Of a stretch of 64,000 nucleotides of DNA, positions 20,898-33,100 are shown in pieces; position 1 is the first letter of the stretch; every line of letters begins with the position of its first letter. Source of the stretch: Paramacrobiotus metropolitanus. Its lineage: Eukaryota > Tardigrada > Eutardigrada > Parachela > Macrobiotidae. Below the pieces are notes generated by a model, which did no database searches, was not told the DNA's origin, and worked only from the letters and a program-made list of their open reading frames with translations. Both the position numbers and the translations under genes were made by a program. The DNA lies in assembly GCF_019649055.1 (NCBI RefSeq), contig NW_026570305.1, positions 248,001-312,000 of the forward strand, read 5' to 3'.

Positions 20898-20915
20898 AAA
20901 ACCCGGTGGGCGCCA
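20898..20915 (-). promoter_or_regulatory. tRNA primer binding site
   Basis: Directly inside the 5' LTR the element reads TGGCGCCCACCGGGTTTT. TGGCGCCCA complements the 3' end of a tRNA ending in TGGGCGCCA, as in lysine tRNAs used by many gypsy-type elements. The remaining bases do not match the lysine tRNA arms I know, so the exact tRNA is open. Confidence 0.75.
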
Positions 20916-21436
20916 TGACATGCTCTGGTGTACTTGTACTCACAAGTACAGCAGGATGACCAACCTTACTCAGGCAATAAAGATGGAATATGCTCTAGAT
21001 GTACACTAATGGAAACTCCTCGGAAATATTAGCACTAATATTTCCTACACACACGCGCGTACACACACACTCAGGATCCTGCTAGGACGATGTTGTTGTC
21101 CCAGATTTAGTCGGATGATGTTACTTCCGACTCACACACACTGACTTCCGCTCAGATAACTATCCCTAGTTGTCTTTACGAAGGTCACCACAACACACAC
21201 GAATATCCGGATATCTCAACACAAGTTTATTTGATCTTATTTCGCTAGCTCACAAATCGATCGACTGATTCTGCCTCCAGAATCAGGTAAAAACCCAGCG
21301 TGTTACAACATGGAATTACTCGTAATAAATCACTTAACACAGGACAAACCGCACCGTCGTACAGACGCGTGCCGGAGCTCATACAAGTTAACCAAAAGCA
21401 ATACTCGTACTGTGGTACATGCGCCATAGCATGTTA
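20916..21436 (-). repeat. 5' LTR of the retroelement
   Basis: I see no difference between this LTR and the copy at 8025-8545. It should hold the promoter for the minus-strand element; I could not assign a TATA box or start site with confidence. Confidence 0.95.
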
Positions 21437-22183
21437 GTTGTGCGGAAAAGACTGAAAATTCAATTCATTCATCCATCAAATGAACCTGATTAACCGATTA
21501 AAATATCGCGCAGTTTCACGCTGAACCGCAAAGCTCGAGGCATATTCCTTCGGTTTGCCTTCGACAGTAGATCTGGAAGTACTGCGATTGTTTTTTAACC
21601 CGCCTCGTCATTCTGTTTTTGCGGTAGTTTGCGCAAACGGCGAACAACTATGTGACCTTTAAAATTTTGTATGTACTCTGTATTGCTGTTAAGACTTTGT
21701 ATGAATAAATGGAACGTGTAAATACTGCATATGTGTACAACATAACAGCACATTTACATGGGCGTACGTATATTACGCTGGCGCAGGCTCGTTCGGTAAA
21801 TTCAGAGGAATTACCGGCTATGTCATCCTACACTGGACGCAAAACAATATTTTTTTACCGCACAAACGTATTCATAACGTCTCTGTCCCGCGCCCCGTGT
21901 TGTTGTTTATGAGCAGTTCCCACCGCCTAATACTAGTCTATAATTACTCGAATAGATAACTGTTATCGCCAGAGCTAATAACTATTGTCTAAACGCAACT
22001 GCAGTATAATTTTATTGAGAGACTCGAGTCGTCACCCGCCAGACTTAGTGTCTTATTATTCAGATTCAGAATTTGGTGTTCAGGTTCAGAGTTCCAGGAA
22101 TCAGAATCAGACTTTTTGTATTCAGACTCAGACTTTTAGCATTCAGAATCAGATTCAGACTTTCAGCGCAGGCCTTTCGGAGT

Positions 22184-23132
22184 TCGTGCTAACTTATTGC
22201 TGACATATAACACTGTTGAATAAATTCGTACTTTTTGTCCCCTCTTGCGAATTCCTTACAAGTATAGCCCCACAACGCAAACGTCAATGTACTCGTAGAT
22301 GCTTCCTAACAACGATACGCTGCCGGTCAGTGTAATCGTGCCCTTGAGAATGGCTTCACGCATAGTGGTGTTAGCAAAGCTTCGACGACCACGTTTGCGT
22401 CACTTCACCGTATTCCCACCTGTTTTGATTCCGCAATATGTTGTGACTTGAGAATACTTTTAGCATATTTTTCTTTTAGCAGATTTTCTTTTAGCATTTT
22501 TTATTTTTCAATTTTTTTAAGCATATTTTTCAAAAAATTTCCAGTAGCCTAAACACCCAAAGGTTTTCACCTTAGGGTTAAAGTCTCCTGTAATGGAGTT
22601 TGGCTACTGTAGTTGCTATAATACTAATAATAATAATACTAATTAAGTCAATCGCACTACATACAGTATGTACTGGAAGTACGGTACAACTACAGAGTAC
22701 TTTTACATATTTCCGCTTTTGTCCTGCAATATTACAGTACACTCACTGTTGTTGAGCGCAGCTTGATAAATCCCTTTTAAAATGCTTGCTTCGTTTTAGC
22801 ATTAGCATAATAACATTGCACCAGTGGGCAATGATTCAGTAATTCCAAGTTAGCGACGCACAGAAGAATTCACAATCCACCGTTGTTCTCACGACAGCTA
22901 TGCATCGTATGCAGTAAAATGACAATTGGAACGTGCATATCCGCTTGAATAGACAGTACGAAGCGGAAAGCTTTGATGTGCCCGTTCCAGTATGAATATG
23001 CTCCACGTGAGCAGTAGAAAAATTTTTTAGAGGGCCGCATAAAACTTATACCGACATAAGTGAGCTGTATACCTGCTTCCGTTTACTCTGCTTCGAACTG
23101 TGCAATTATAGCGAACCGTGTTACCTACCAAA
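22184..23132. other. Intergenic sequence, nothing recognised
   Basis: AT-rich sequence with a repeated TTTTAGCA/ATTTTTC motif at about 22455-22545. No coding region or element boundary seen. Confidence 0.5.
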
Positions 23133-24722
23133 ATGTTCGCCTGCAAACATGCCATCATGTCGGTGTGGTTGATTGTTGGATGGTTCTTCTGCGTTCCGCA
23201 AACTGTATCAGGCGCGTTCGCTTTAAACGATCAACTTTCGGATACTCCCAGTTATTAATATATATTTCGTTCCTATCTTAACCTTAACATAATTACTGTA
23301 TTTACATTTTGCAGCAGTCAAGCCGATCGCATGTAAAGCATGCTCCTCTTCTCATGCCTTATCGGCATGTGGATATCCCGTCAAAATGGCGGATTTGGCG
23401 TCCAACAACACTGAACTGATTAATTTGTATTCTGTCGTCTGTTTTCATGGCTGTGCTCAGCAGATCTTTACAGGTAGGATTAAAATTGTGCATGATATTT
23501 CGTAGTCACATGTATGATTACTGCAGAGCAGAGAAGTGTTTTAAGTCTAGAGATACCCGATGAAATGCAAATATTACTGTATTCGCTCGCACATCTTGGA
23601 CCACAGAGTGTGTGTACGGGAAAAACGCGCATTCAATATACACACTCTAACCGGGCCAAACGCGCGATTCGCGATTTGATAAATTTCTGATGTCTTACAA
23701 CATCTGGACTGGAGAACTTCTTGAATAATGAAAAAAATTAGAGCTCTAACAATTTTTATCATGTTTAGGCTCGAAAGCAGCCATTAACATACAGCTTTGG
23801 CGTAAGCACGAGTTACAAACGGATTTTGTTGTGGTTTTGGGGTGCCCCTGGAGGGGGAGGGGTACGTTCCGCGTCAACATTCTTGATGGCGATGAACCAC
23901 CGAACAATGCGAGCTTTCAGCTACAGAACCTTTTTTTCCAGAGTGAATTGCCATTTAAATGAAAAGACTTGATTTAATAAACAAAAATTCACAAGAAGAA
24001 CTGTTCATCTTGAAACCAAATGAGGAATATTTCGTAGTCGTGCATTTTGCCCGGTTAGAGTGTGTATATTAAATGCGTGTTTTTCCCGTACACGGACTCT
24101 GTGGTTCAAGATGTGCGAGCGGATACAGTATTTGGTAAAGAAGTCAATCACCGCGTGCATGCAAAAAGTCAGCGCGAAGAGACCATTAACCAGGTACCAC
24201 ACCGTACCAGGACCTCTCGAGTTATTCTCACTGCTAATACTCAGTAGATCTCAATAAATCCAAAGGTGTACAAGTATGTACTGTGTGTGCATCGGCATTT
24301 ATCGTACTCTGATAAAGCGTAGTTACGGATATTAATAATCAGGTGGGAAGCGCACAAATTTCTCCTTGGTCTTTTAATTTACATTGGTCGAACTGCAAAC
24401 TTGGCCAACGCGTACCTTCTTTCCAGATGGTCGCTCGCAGTACGTGGCGTTCGGTTGCGTTGATACCGGCTCTCCACTGGACCAGTTTGGACTGAATATG
24501 ACCAACTGCCCCAGTTCATCAAACGGTCAGAACACTGCGCCGAAGAAGATGGGTCGTTTTACGGTATCACACTGCTTTCGCTGCGACGAGGATGATTGCA
24601 ACGATCCTGCCATTAACAGTCCAGTGCGCGGTGCACCACGCTCGTGGCCTCCAGTGGAAGCCAATCCAACCGGCATCGTAGCGCGGGTCAAAGGAATTTT
24701 AAAGTCGATTCGGTTCACATAA
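23133..24722 (+). CDS. Secreted or anchored Ly6/three-finger-type protein
   Basis: Exon 1 from ATG 23133 encodes a signal-peptide-like start (MFACKHAIMSVWLIVGWFF...). Its 3' border is not settled. Exon 2 (23315-23473) and exon 3 (24427-24722) have good splice sites and matching phase 1. They give IACKACSSSHALSACGYP, then a spaced Cys series and a terminal CFRCDEDDCND, matching the Ly6/uPAR pattern C-x2-C...C...C...GC...C...C-x2-C-x4-C-N. A hydrophobic C terminus for GPI anchoring is not obvious; the tail is basic. Known: Ly6 proteins modulate channels and receptors or act outside cells. The element at 23577-24128 sits in intron 2. Confidence 0.6.
23577..24128. mobile_element. Non-autonomous TIR element, family 1, younger copy
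   Basis: 552 bp with inverted ends of about 95 bases starting CTGTATTCGCTCGCAC, flanked by TA on both sides (23575-23576, 24129-24130). The centre shares the GTTGTGGTTTT and GGGGTGCCCCT motifs with the copy at 6004-6571. It lies inside intron 2 of the Ly6-like gene. No coding capacity. Confidence 0.8.
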
Positions 24723-25309
24723 AAAAGGGTACTCGCAGTGTATACTAAAGGAAGTGCAGAAATTTCTTTAAAAAGATAGCTTGGTAGTAGCGATCGAATT
24801 CTTATACCAGCGCTGTTCCGTTGCAACTACGGGCTTCTACAGTTTCCGTTATTGTTGCTTGCATTTGCTTCAGTCGTATTAGATTAATTTTTATAAGCGC
24901 AATTTTACATTGTGCAAATGTTCCACGACCCACTGGTGCTATACGGTTTGTTTGGCTCAGATGCCAATCTGAATGCTGTCCACAAATGGATAAACTTTTT
25001 ATCATGTCGAAGGAAAAAAAAACAAACGTAACAACAGACTAAAATTTTGAAAAGTCAAGATTCTCTTCCTGAATACTAACATGCACATTGTAATCAAGTG
25101 CGTTATACTGCTAGACGCACAGGTAAACATGACATCTCATTCCCATATGACATCTCATTGACATTATGACATCTCATTCCCATAACCGCAATGAATAAGA
25201 ACGGTTTTAAAAGTCTGTAGATACTCGTACGGTACAATACGTAATTCAACAACTGTACACAAAAAGGAAACAAAAACTGTGGCAAAGCGAGGCCGCTTTT
25301 ACAAACTCG
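24723..25309. other. Intergenic sequence
   Basis: Contains three tandem copies of a CATTC/GACATCTCATT motif at 25130-25185. No gene recognised. Confidence 0.5.
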
Positions 25310-25850
25310 TCACGGGGATTCGCACATCCTGAAAAAAAATTCATTAATGCCACGCCATAAAAAACATTGGCTGCACAGTGCTCGGGAACGTACGCTTTGG
25401 TTAAAATCTGGGCAGTCAATCTGTGAGATCCTTTTGATTTCCGACCACTCTTCCAGCCACCCATCCTTGGCGGCTGCCATACTTTCCAACTGTACCGCCA
25501 GCTCCAACGGCTGCATCACGTGCTCCTGCCCGTAATGCAGTTTGGGGTAGCGCTCCGGGCGGAATTTCCGCTGGGCGGAGCTGTAGCCGCTCTCCGGAAG
25601 ATTCAGTTCCTCCAGCGATTTCGCGGTGCGCAGATCCTCACGGAAGCGCGAGTCGGAGCGGGACAGCTGCATGCAGGCCATTTTTAAAAGGTCATCGGTG
25701 GTCCAGTTGTGGTTGACACAGCGCTGGCATTTGGTCTCGCGCCGGCGCAGCGTCACACCGGAGGGGTCGGTGGGCGGGGCGGGCGGGGATTCGGAAGGGA
25801 TGCGCTGGATGAGGGAGTGGTTGAGGGATTTGAGTTTACGCTGGTCGAAC
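25310..25850 (-). CDS. Exon(s) of an unrecognised gene
   Basis: On the minus strand an acceptor (AAATGTAG) at 25851 opens a frame, GC-rich compared with its surroundings, that runs to a stop at 25310. A possible donor (AGC|GTACGT) at 25394/25393 may end the coding part earlier. The protein is hydrophilic: a Pro-rich start, a Cys pair (CQRC), then Glu/Leu-rich helices (SLEELNLPESGYSSAQRKF). No family recognised and no upstream exon found before the proton-channel gene, which lies upstream on the same strand and has its own stop. It could be a terminal exon of a separate gene. Confidence 0.4.
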
Positions 25851-26363
25851 CTACATTTCGAAAATACAGAAGGATACTATTACATACGGCTGATTTTGGC
25901 AGTTGTTCAACTTGTTTTCAACCGGTTGAAAGAAACATCAACTCGCTATTGCTGTAAATGGGAGAAAATGCTGTGCAAAATGTGTTCTGTTGCAGCCATA
26001 AATCCTTATCCCATGCCAGTTTGAATTATGGCGACAACAAACACAAACGGAGAACATAATTGCAGTCAAGCAAGGCATTTCCCAATGCAAAAATGAGTTT
26101 ACGCTTCTGAGGATTTAAGAAAAACCCATGTGCGAACGGATTTGAATATTAAAACTGATGAAACGCCGGATACGTAGTTCGTAAACATAATGATTTTTGT
26201 AACATCTGTCGTAGTGCAGTGGCAAATTCTTGGGTCATGGGCTAGGATCGTAACAAATTCAAAAAATAATAAATGTTATGAAATTAGGTTCAGGCTACTA
26301 CTTTCACAAATTTTTTCTTAGCTGTAAATTGTAATTCTGTTTCTCAGTGCGTCCGCATAGTTT

Positions 26364-29300
26364 TCATAAGGTAATGCGCAAATAATTGTCTGTGCGATCC
26401 ACCGACATCACTTGATTTTCTGTTGTAACGTACGTTAGTCGGCGGTTGTCCGTCTGCAGGCGTTCCATATCCCGTTCAAGCTCCTCAATCTTGAGCATCA
26501 ACGTGGCGATATTCTGCTCCGCCACGTAGGTCTCCACCGTGGCCACGGAAGATGTCGTGGAGAAGGTGTGGTCCAGATGGGCGTCGCTGGTGTAGCGGTA
26601 TTTGGACAGCGGGGCACCCAGCAGCTCCAGTATGCGCCACAGCCGGAAGAGAATTATAAACAGGCTAACCTGCTTGCCCACGCTGTAACTGGCAAGAACG
26701 GCGACATTCAGAGAAAAGGTCAGCAGCGTGATGAGCGTGTCGAAGAGCTCCCAGTAGTTGCGCACCAGATGCCGACCGGAAACGAAAGAGCGGAGTGATA
26801 CCTGCCCGAGAATAACACCTTCAAACTCGCAAACGATACCTTCATCGTTAAGGGTTTACAAAATCAGTGTATCAAAATTCTTGCGCAAAAAAATAGATTT
26901 TTGTGGAAGGTACAAGAATTACATGGTTTATATTTTATTTTGCAAATTTGTTTTCGAGCAAATATACGTATTATTATAGCATTTCTTTTACTTTGTATGT
27001 GTTAAAAAAAAAGTTGACCCAAGGATTCATTCACACAAAAAAAAAATTCACACAAGGATTCATAGTAAACCAGCGATAGAAGGAATTGTAGAGCAATGGC
27101 AAAGTGATGCATAATAGTTGCGATCTTATTATTAATGTCCTGCATATTTCTGAAATAAGTTCTGATGGCATCCATAAATATGAAAAATGCGATATTTTTA
27201 TAAATAATCCAATGGGTGATACATTAATTATTTATAATTAATATTCATTAAAAGGGTCGGCTAAAAACTCGACATCACATAACCAATAAGAACTGCACCA
27301 CTTACCTCTAAGAGGAAGGCACATAACAGTGCTGTAGATGTGCACTGCATTGGCCTTTTTAAATCATCTTCTGAAAAATTCCTAATGTAATTCAGCGAAC
27401 AAGGAAGACGAAAGAAAATACGTAAACATGTTGTAGCGTAAACCGGCACTTAACCTACCAATATAACTGGCAGTCAGACGTATCCCCGTAAGATTGTGTT
27501 CGGTGGAATTCCAGCAGGACAATGCGCGAAATGAATCTAAAATTATAAAATATTCATAAAAATATTTGAATAATATTTTGGCACGTTAATGGAATGTATG
27601 GCTGCGGTGCTATTTTAACCGAAAGATGACCCTTGCAATCCATCAGCAGGATACCTCTTTCATATGCATCTCACTAGCCGTATCAACTGCTTTCACTGCA
27701 GTTTCCGCCATTCACAGCCAGCCTGTTTTCTTTTTTTACAACATACTTCACATAAGCGTAAAGTAGTCTACAATAACACTTGCTTCTTTCCCATTGAAGA
27801 ACGTGCGCAACTTGCTAACATAATACTGTGAACGTCGCAATGTAGGGAACATCATAAATAATTTGAATACATTATCAAAGAAAATATGTCCTGGTACAAA
27901 CATTTAACCTTTCATTAACAGGCTTGACCTTTACACGTTCGTAATGGTAACGTTATATTAACAACCACATGCTGGTTTAATATATTTAATTAATTCATTT
28001 ATTCAGCGATAAATCACGGACGATAACAAATTTCTGCAAAATTACTTGCTGTAAATTCGAGCGCACAAAACAAACATTTCTTGTGCAAATTAATTGTAAC
28101 AAATTTTACGGTCGGTCAGCAGGACGCCATTGTGGAAAAAGAAAAGGTGTAGTGTTTTTCTAATGAGGCCGCATTATAGTGGCTTGCGCCAAACGACCGA
28201 TCAACCGGCATTTCGTAAAGAGCCCAGCCATTGATTGCACGCAACGACATTGGATTTATGGTAATTTGGCCAATTACTATTGGCATACTTGGCCATTATT
28301 ATTTGCGCAAATTATTTCTAAGCCAAAAAGGTGTCAACGAGCGAGCGCGGGAATACAAGAGAGTGTGTGAGTGCTGCCGTATATATCCGTCCATGTAATC
28401 TGATTATTAGCTGCATATATTGCGGTATATACCGTGTTAATGGGATTATACACGCAATTGACTGCCGGTGCAGTATTTTGCATTCAGCGCCGCTTTTTGC
28501 GCTGAGTGCTGCGGTTTGCAACAATGCGCTTATCCATATGAAAATATTAAAATTATCGGCATTATCGCATTGAGGTTGAATAAACATTTGTTGACAGAAA
28601 AAACATTCACATCCTCTCGTCGAAAATAATTGTTTATCCAGGGACGAAAATTTATACTGTAGTGTTTGTTGATTAGAGGATTAGGCGGAGAATTATGCAT
28701 AGCAAAAATAAAAATATTTAGAAATGTTAATCACGTTCTTTTTGATCAGCAACCTTATAAGATTCTCTGCAGTATTTTGAAAAGTTTTATGCACTGCACT
28801 ACGCTGAGCGCCAACGTTTTACCTGTTCGCTGTTAACTTTGCAAAACAGATTCTGTAATAATCTATCTATCCTCTTTGTTAAATATGATTCTAAATTACA
28901 AAATTTTTGCCCATGAAAATAAATAAAAATTCATGTACCCATATGCTTTACACGACGAAGTGTGCAGTTTTACCGGAAATTGTAGCTACAAGATTCATTG
29001 TTAGTTTACTTTGCGATTATAATTTATCGCTAAATTATCGACAAGTTTATGTGCAAGCATGAAAGAATGGACATTATTTAAAGGGTGTTGCCGGAATTTC
29101 CACGATCCCGTCGATTTACATTTAATTAAGAGTAGCCCAACCGGTCCGTGGAGCTGGAATAATTAAAAATCCGGAAATGATATATTCGGTAAGCGGGTTT
29201 GGAATGCACATAAAATGCATAAAGACAGTGATTAAACGCCGACAAAAAAACCTTGTTGCACCTGCTTTAGCGCTGACAATAAGCCGGTGTGTGGTTGTTA

Positions 29301-30197
29301 ATGGTAAAGTGTCCAGTTTTTTATCTGTTGTCAAGGTTTTCCATTATACGCTGTGCGCTCTAATGCAAGGACCAGTGTGCATTGATGAGTGTTTGACAAT
29401 GCGCAATGTCAACATGTTACATAAAAAACACACGCCAAACAGCGCCTACATTAAACGCGACATGTCCGACCGGTATCTTTACATGTACTGATTTGTCAAT
29501 CAAACACCATGACACTTTTCCTGCTGGTTCCGCTGATGAATTTCTTTGCAGAAAAAGATTACTATAAAATCATCACTGAACTTGAAGGTTTGGTAATGAA
29601 TTAAACTTTCTACATTATTTTATTAAAATATAGCAGTGCCTGCATCTTCACTGAAATTACTTTTTTAAATGTTTAACTAAAGTCCGCTCGTATGAATAAA
29701 ATGCAAATAACTATGTAAGCAAATTCTGCTAGCATTTAATTAAAAATGAAAAAAATACAAGTAGAAAAACCATTAAAAAAAATGTAGACTTGCAAGTAAT
29801 ATAAATTTTAAACGTCAAAGCGCTTGTTTTCGATAAGGAAATCACTTTACCAAATTATAAATTTATATGCAACAGTAACAGATGCATACTGTATTACGCA
29901 GATACAACAGATACTGAGATACATAATATGTGCTTTATTAAGCTTGCGTGCCTGGCTTAGCTTTAGTTCAGCAACCAAAGTGATATTTGCGGGAAAAAAA
30001 TCATAGTGAAGACATTGTATTGACAAGTTGACATTCTGCTTACCTTGAATGGAGATGTCCAGCAACAAGAGAAGAAATATGAGCACCCCTTCGACCACCA
30101 CCAGCACGACGCTGGCCATCGTAGCACAGGGGCTCTGCAGGCAAGGAGCCAATAAATCCCGCACTCTGCGAACACATCTTTTCAGTTTCCGCCCCAT
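26364..30197 (-). CDS. Voltage-gated proton channel (Hv1-like), three exons
   Basis: Exons 30197-30044, 27370-27306 and 26801-26364; phases match (1, 0), with donors GTAAGC and GTAAGT; about 218 aa. S1 (residues 26-48) ends LLLLLDISI, S2 has CAFLLEVSLRSF, S3 has NYWELFDTLITLLTF and S4 has ILFRLWRILEL. A coiled coil (LKIEELERDMERLQTDN) closes the protein, as in dimeric Hv1. Known: Hv1 extrudes protons at depolarised membranes. Aligned by eye to human Hv1, the selectivity Asp112 position is Glu, Asp185 is Asn, and the third S4 Arg (R211) is Glu, while Glu153 and Asp174 are kept. It could also be a relative of the non-conducting TMEM266. The start may be further upstream. Confidence 0.75.
27371..30043. 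other. Large intron 1 of the proton-channel gene
   Basis: About 2.7 kb of AT-rich sequence between exons 1 and 2 with no coding region recognised. Short microsatellite-like and poly-A stretches only. Confidence 0.5.
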
Positions 30198-33100
30198 ATT
30201 TCAACATTCTTCATAGCATACAATTCATATTAATTTTCTGCCTCAATAAAATCACTAATATGCGTATAAGTTTTATTTAACAATTCTAATAAAGTGTTCG
30301 TAACAGGATAAATATGGTGGAATTAATCATAATAACGCCTAACGTTGCCCAAATGTATAATCGATAGAGAGTGAAAAATAGGAGAATTTGAGAAGTATGG
30401 CGGATGCAATCGATGGCATACACCGGGATGGGAAAGTAGGTTATACAGTGCGCGTCTAACGCGGCGGAAGTGGCTGCAGCGGTGCATATGCACAGGTAGA
30501 GAAGTGGGGATCATCATAAATATGCGCCGGTATATGGCATAACACAGCGGTGACTCATCTGCGCGTAGTTCGTGCTTCCTAACGGTATCAATCGTAAATA
30601 CGGAGGAAATTAATCGATATGCACTTTGTAGTGCGCTCAATAACCAGCGCTTGATCAAAGTATTTCAGCTTATTGTGCAAACCTCCAAATAGAATTTCCC
30701 TAAATTTCTTTATATAAGTAATATTTTTGAATTTAATATTGAATTTACACAAGATAATAATTAGTTGCACAAAATTTTTTATTTGTATTTAAATGGATAA
30801 TAAACTGCTGCTTATGCAAATAAATGAAAAAATAAAATGTATGACCTTTTAATTTTAATTTGACGTTTTGAGGTTAGAATAAGGATTTTTCAGGCATATT
30901 TTACAGGCGGCGTTGTTAGTCATTTGTTGCCGTTTTGCTGTTAAAAAGCGCTGGACAAATAAAAAGCAATGAACCAACAAGGGAAAATTTCCGTCAATTG
31001 CGCATCGGTTGCGCATCAACGGGCGAATGGGATATTGATGAAAAGAAAACAGCGATTAAATCGTGGTATTTTGTTGCGCTGAGTGTCGGTAAATGGTTGT
31101 AGCCACTGCACTAGGCTGCGCACGACTGCCCACGTCCCGGCAATTAGGCATCGCACGCGCTGCTGACTCGCTACTGCGGCCATCTTCATCATCGTGCGGT
31201 GTATCTCTCTATCTCTCTCGTGATCGTGCTGCTGGAAGCCGGCGAACATGCAGAGATGAAACACGCTTGTAAAGATATCCGCTTGATCTACTTATCTTTT
31301 TTTATTTCTGCCACCGAATGACCAATTGCTAAAGTGCCTGAGTGCACTTGACGTATGTAATCCAATCAATGGATGACAGTTGCTCCTCTAATTATAACTT
31401 TCGGCTTCCTTTTATTTAAAATCCACTCATCGCGTGTATTGTATCAGAAAATTAATCGATAAAAAAAATTTTATATAAAAATTGTATACAAATTATTTTA
31501 TATGGTTTAAATATGTACTTTGTTTTACGTAGATTTGGTAATTATATAAAATTATTATTTTGTAGTCGATAAAACTGATACATGTAAGGGAAATGATAGT
31601 ACTCTTTTTAAAAAATAAATAATGTGTTGAATTTACCAGCGCACAATTTCTAAGCATTGCTTCGATTTCATAGTTTGAAAAATAATTTTAACAGTGGCGA
31701 AAATACGAATAATATTGGTAAAACTAAGTTAAAAACTTAGCATAAATATAAAACTAGATTAAAAATTTAGCAGAAACATGCAATTAATTTTTGTTGCCCA
31801 GTAAAAATATTTAATGCATCTTTTATCTTATATAAATAATTTATTTCCTTCTAATTATCATCACGAACGTCCAAAGCCATTATTTGCATTAATCAGCCAA
31901 AAGATAAAACACACCAAAATCATCAATTACGACGTCCGGACGCGCATTGTCCAGAGCAATTTTCGCCGGTTTAAAACTGAGCTTCTTTGAAATGGATCAT
32001 TGCACAAACAATCGGCATAATGCGATGTAACTATCATAAATTACTATGTTTGGGCCAAAATATTTTGACGGACGAAGAAAAAATGCTGGTCAAGGCAATT
32101 GTGACATAACGCGTATATATCAAGCGCTGACACACCGAGTACATGTTGTGGTTTCATGTAGCAGCGACGCGGCAATTGTTTATGACAGGTGCTCGGCATT
32201 TTCACTAAAATGTCACCGGCTGACCGAGCATCGACCCATTTTAAATCAGCCACAGCGGTTGATGCATTCTCCCTTTTGCGGTTGATGCCGGTATCATTGG
32301 CTCATAAAACAACAGGATTTCTTGATGGAGATTAACGAGCGCGGACCAGTAGTGATCATAATATATTCTTGTACAACGGCGAACTTTATGCAGGTTCGCC
32401 AGACCGCCATCAGGCTTGGTTGTTTTAATCAATTTTGATTTATGCGCTTTTGACATTTTCGTATAATTATATTTTTAAAAAATAAAACCATTGCGCTTTA
32501 TATTCTTCAAATTTCCTTCCAAGAATCTTTAAAAAAACGGGCAGTTGTACATATAAATAGTAAAATAAAATGTAAAATTATTTGTATTGGTAGTGCACTT
32601 ATTTTACAAGCTGATTACGCTCTGCCTACCCTCGTTCCGCGTGTAAAATGTATTTGATCACCTTATAACGCCATAACTCTACGAAATGCGTAAAAATTGA
32701 AGTCTGGTTCTTAGAACAACTAGACTGTTACTGAATCTAAAATATTTCTAACAGAAATGAATATTAAACTGCCCCTTTGTAAAATCGGTTTTATTTTGCA
32801 TTCACAATTTATTTTTCTATTAAGTTTGACCGACCAGCATATGTCGGTGTCGTAACATCACCAGTATTTAAATTTCTATCCCACTTTTTCCTAGATTTTT
32901 CTGCAGTAATAATCATCCTTTTTTTGCAATAACTTAGTCGCCAGCTAAACGTATTTTTGCGTCGAAAATCTCTGGTAAAAGTACGTATTAACTGGCTTAA
33001 TTTTTGTCAAATCTCAACTACCGCCGCTTATGTAATCCATTAAAAATTTGCCGGCAATATTTTGCCACTATTCACTTCGACGCGCCGGTCGGGCCAAACG

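Larger units (their letters stand above)
8025..21436 (-). mobile_element. 13.4-kb Ty3/gypsy-type LTR retroelement with extra 3' genes
   Basis: Two 521-bp LTRs (20916-21436 upstream, 8025-8545 downstream in element orientation) look identical throughout and are flanked by GTTG on both sides (8021-8024, 21437-21440). Order on the minus strand: LTR, primer binding site, leader ORF, gag-protease, UAG, zinc-binding/RT/RNase H, integrase, two accessory genes, purine tract, LTR. RT-RNase H-integrase order and LTR structure place it in the Ty3/gypsy (Metaviridae) group. No envelope-like protein with signal peptide and membrane anchor is present. Identical LTRs imply a recent insertion. At least one coding frame is interrupted (C-run at 14487-14490), so this copy may not be autonomous. 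Confidence 0.92.
6599..22174. mobile_element. Fold-back (Mutator-like) element with nested insertions
   Basis: The outer ends begin GGCCTGCGCTGAAAG and end with its reverse complement. They are flanked by the perfect 9-bp direct repeat TTTCGGAGT at 6590-6598 and 22175-22183. The arms are about 0.5 kb: 6599-6700 plus 7346-about 7740 on the left, and about 21690-22174 on the right in inverse orientation. They contain runs of an imperfect CTGAAT-type repeat. Removing the two nested insertions (6703-7345 and 8025-21436, each with its duplicated target bases) leaves an element of about 1.5 kb without a transposase gene. Known: 8-11-bp target duplications and long inverted ends are typical of Mutator-like elements. 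The superfamily assignment is inference; the structure itself is read directly. Confidence 0.75.

Noticed and set aside
8025-21436. CRISPR-like or bacterial features in the palindrome-rich parts
   Set aside because: The palindromes differ in sequence and spacing and have no repeat-spacer pattern; the window is eukaryotic.
25310-25850. Treating the unknown exon as the C terminus of the proton channel
   Set aside because: The channel frame ends in its own stop at 26364 after a typical coiled coil, and no donor in phase links the two.
31016-31264. Minus-strand ORF with a possible acceptor as a proton-channel exon
   Set aside because: Joining it in any phase to the candidate exon at 33812-33921 or to 30197 gives early stops.
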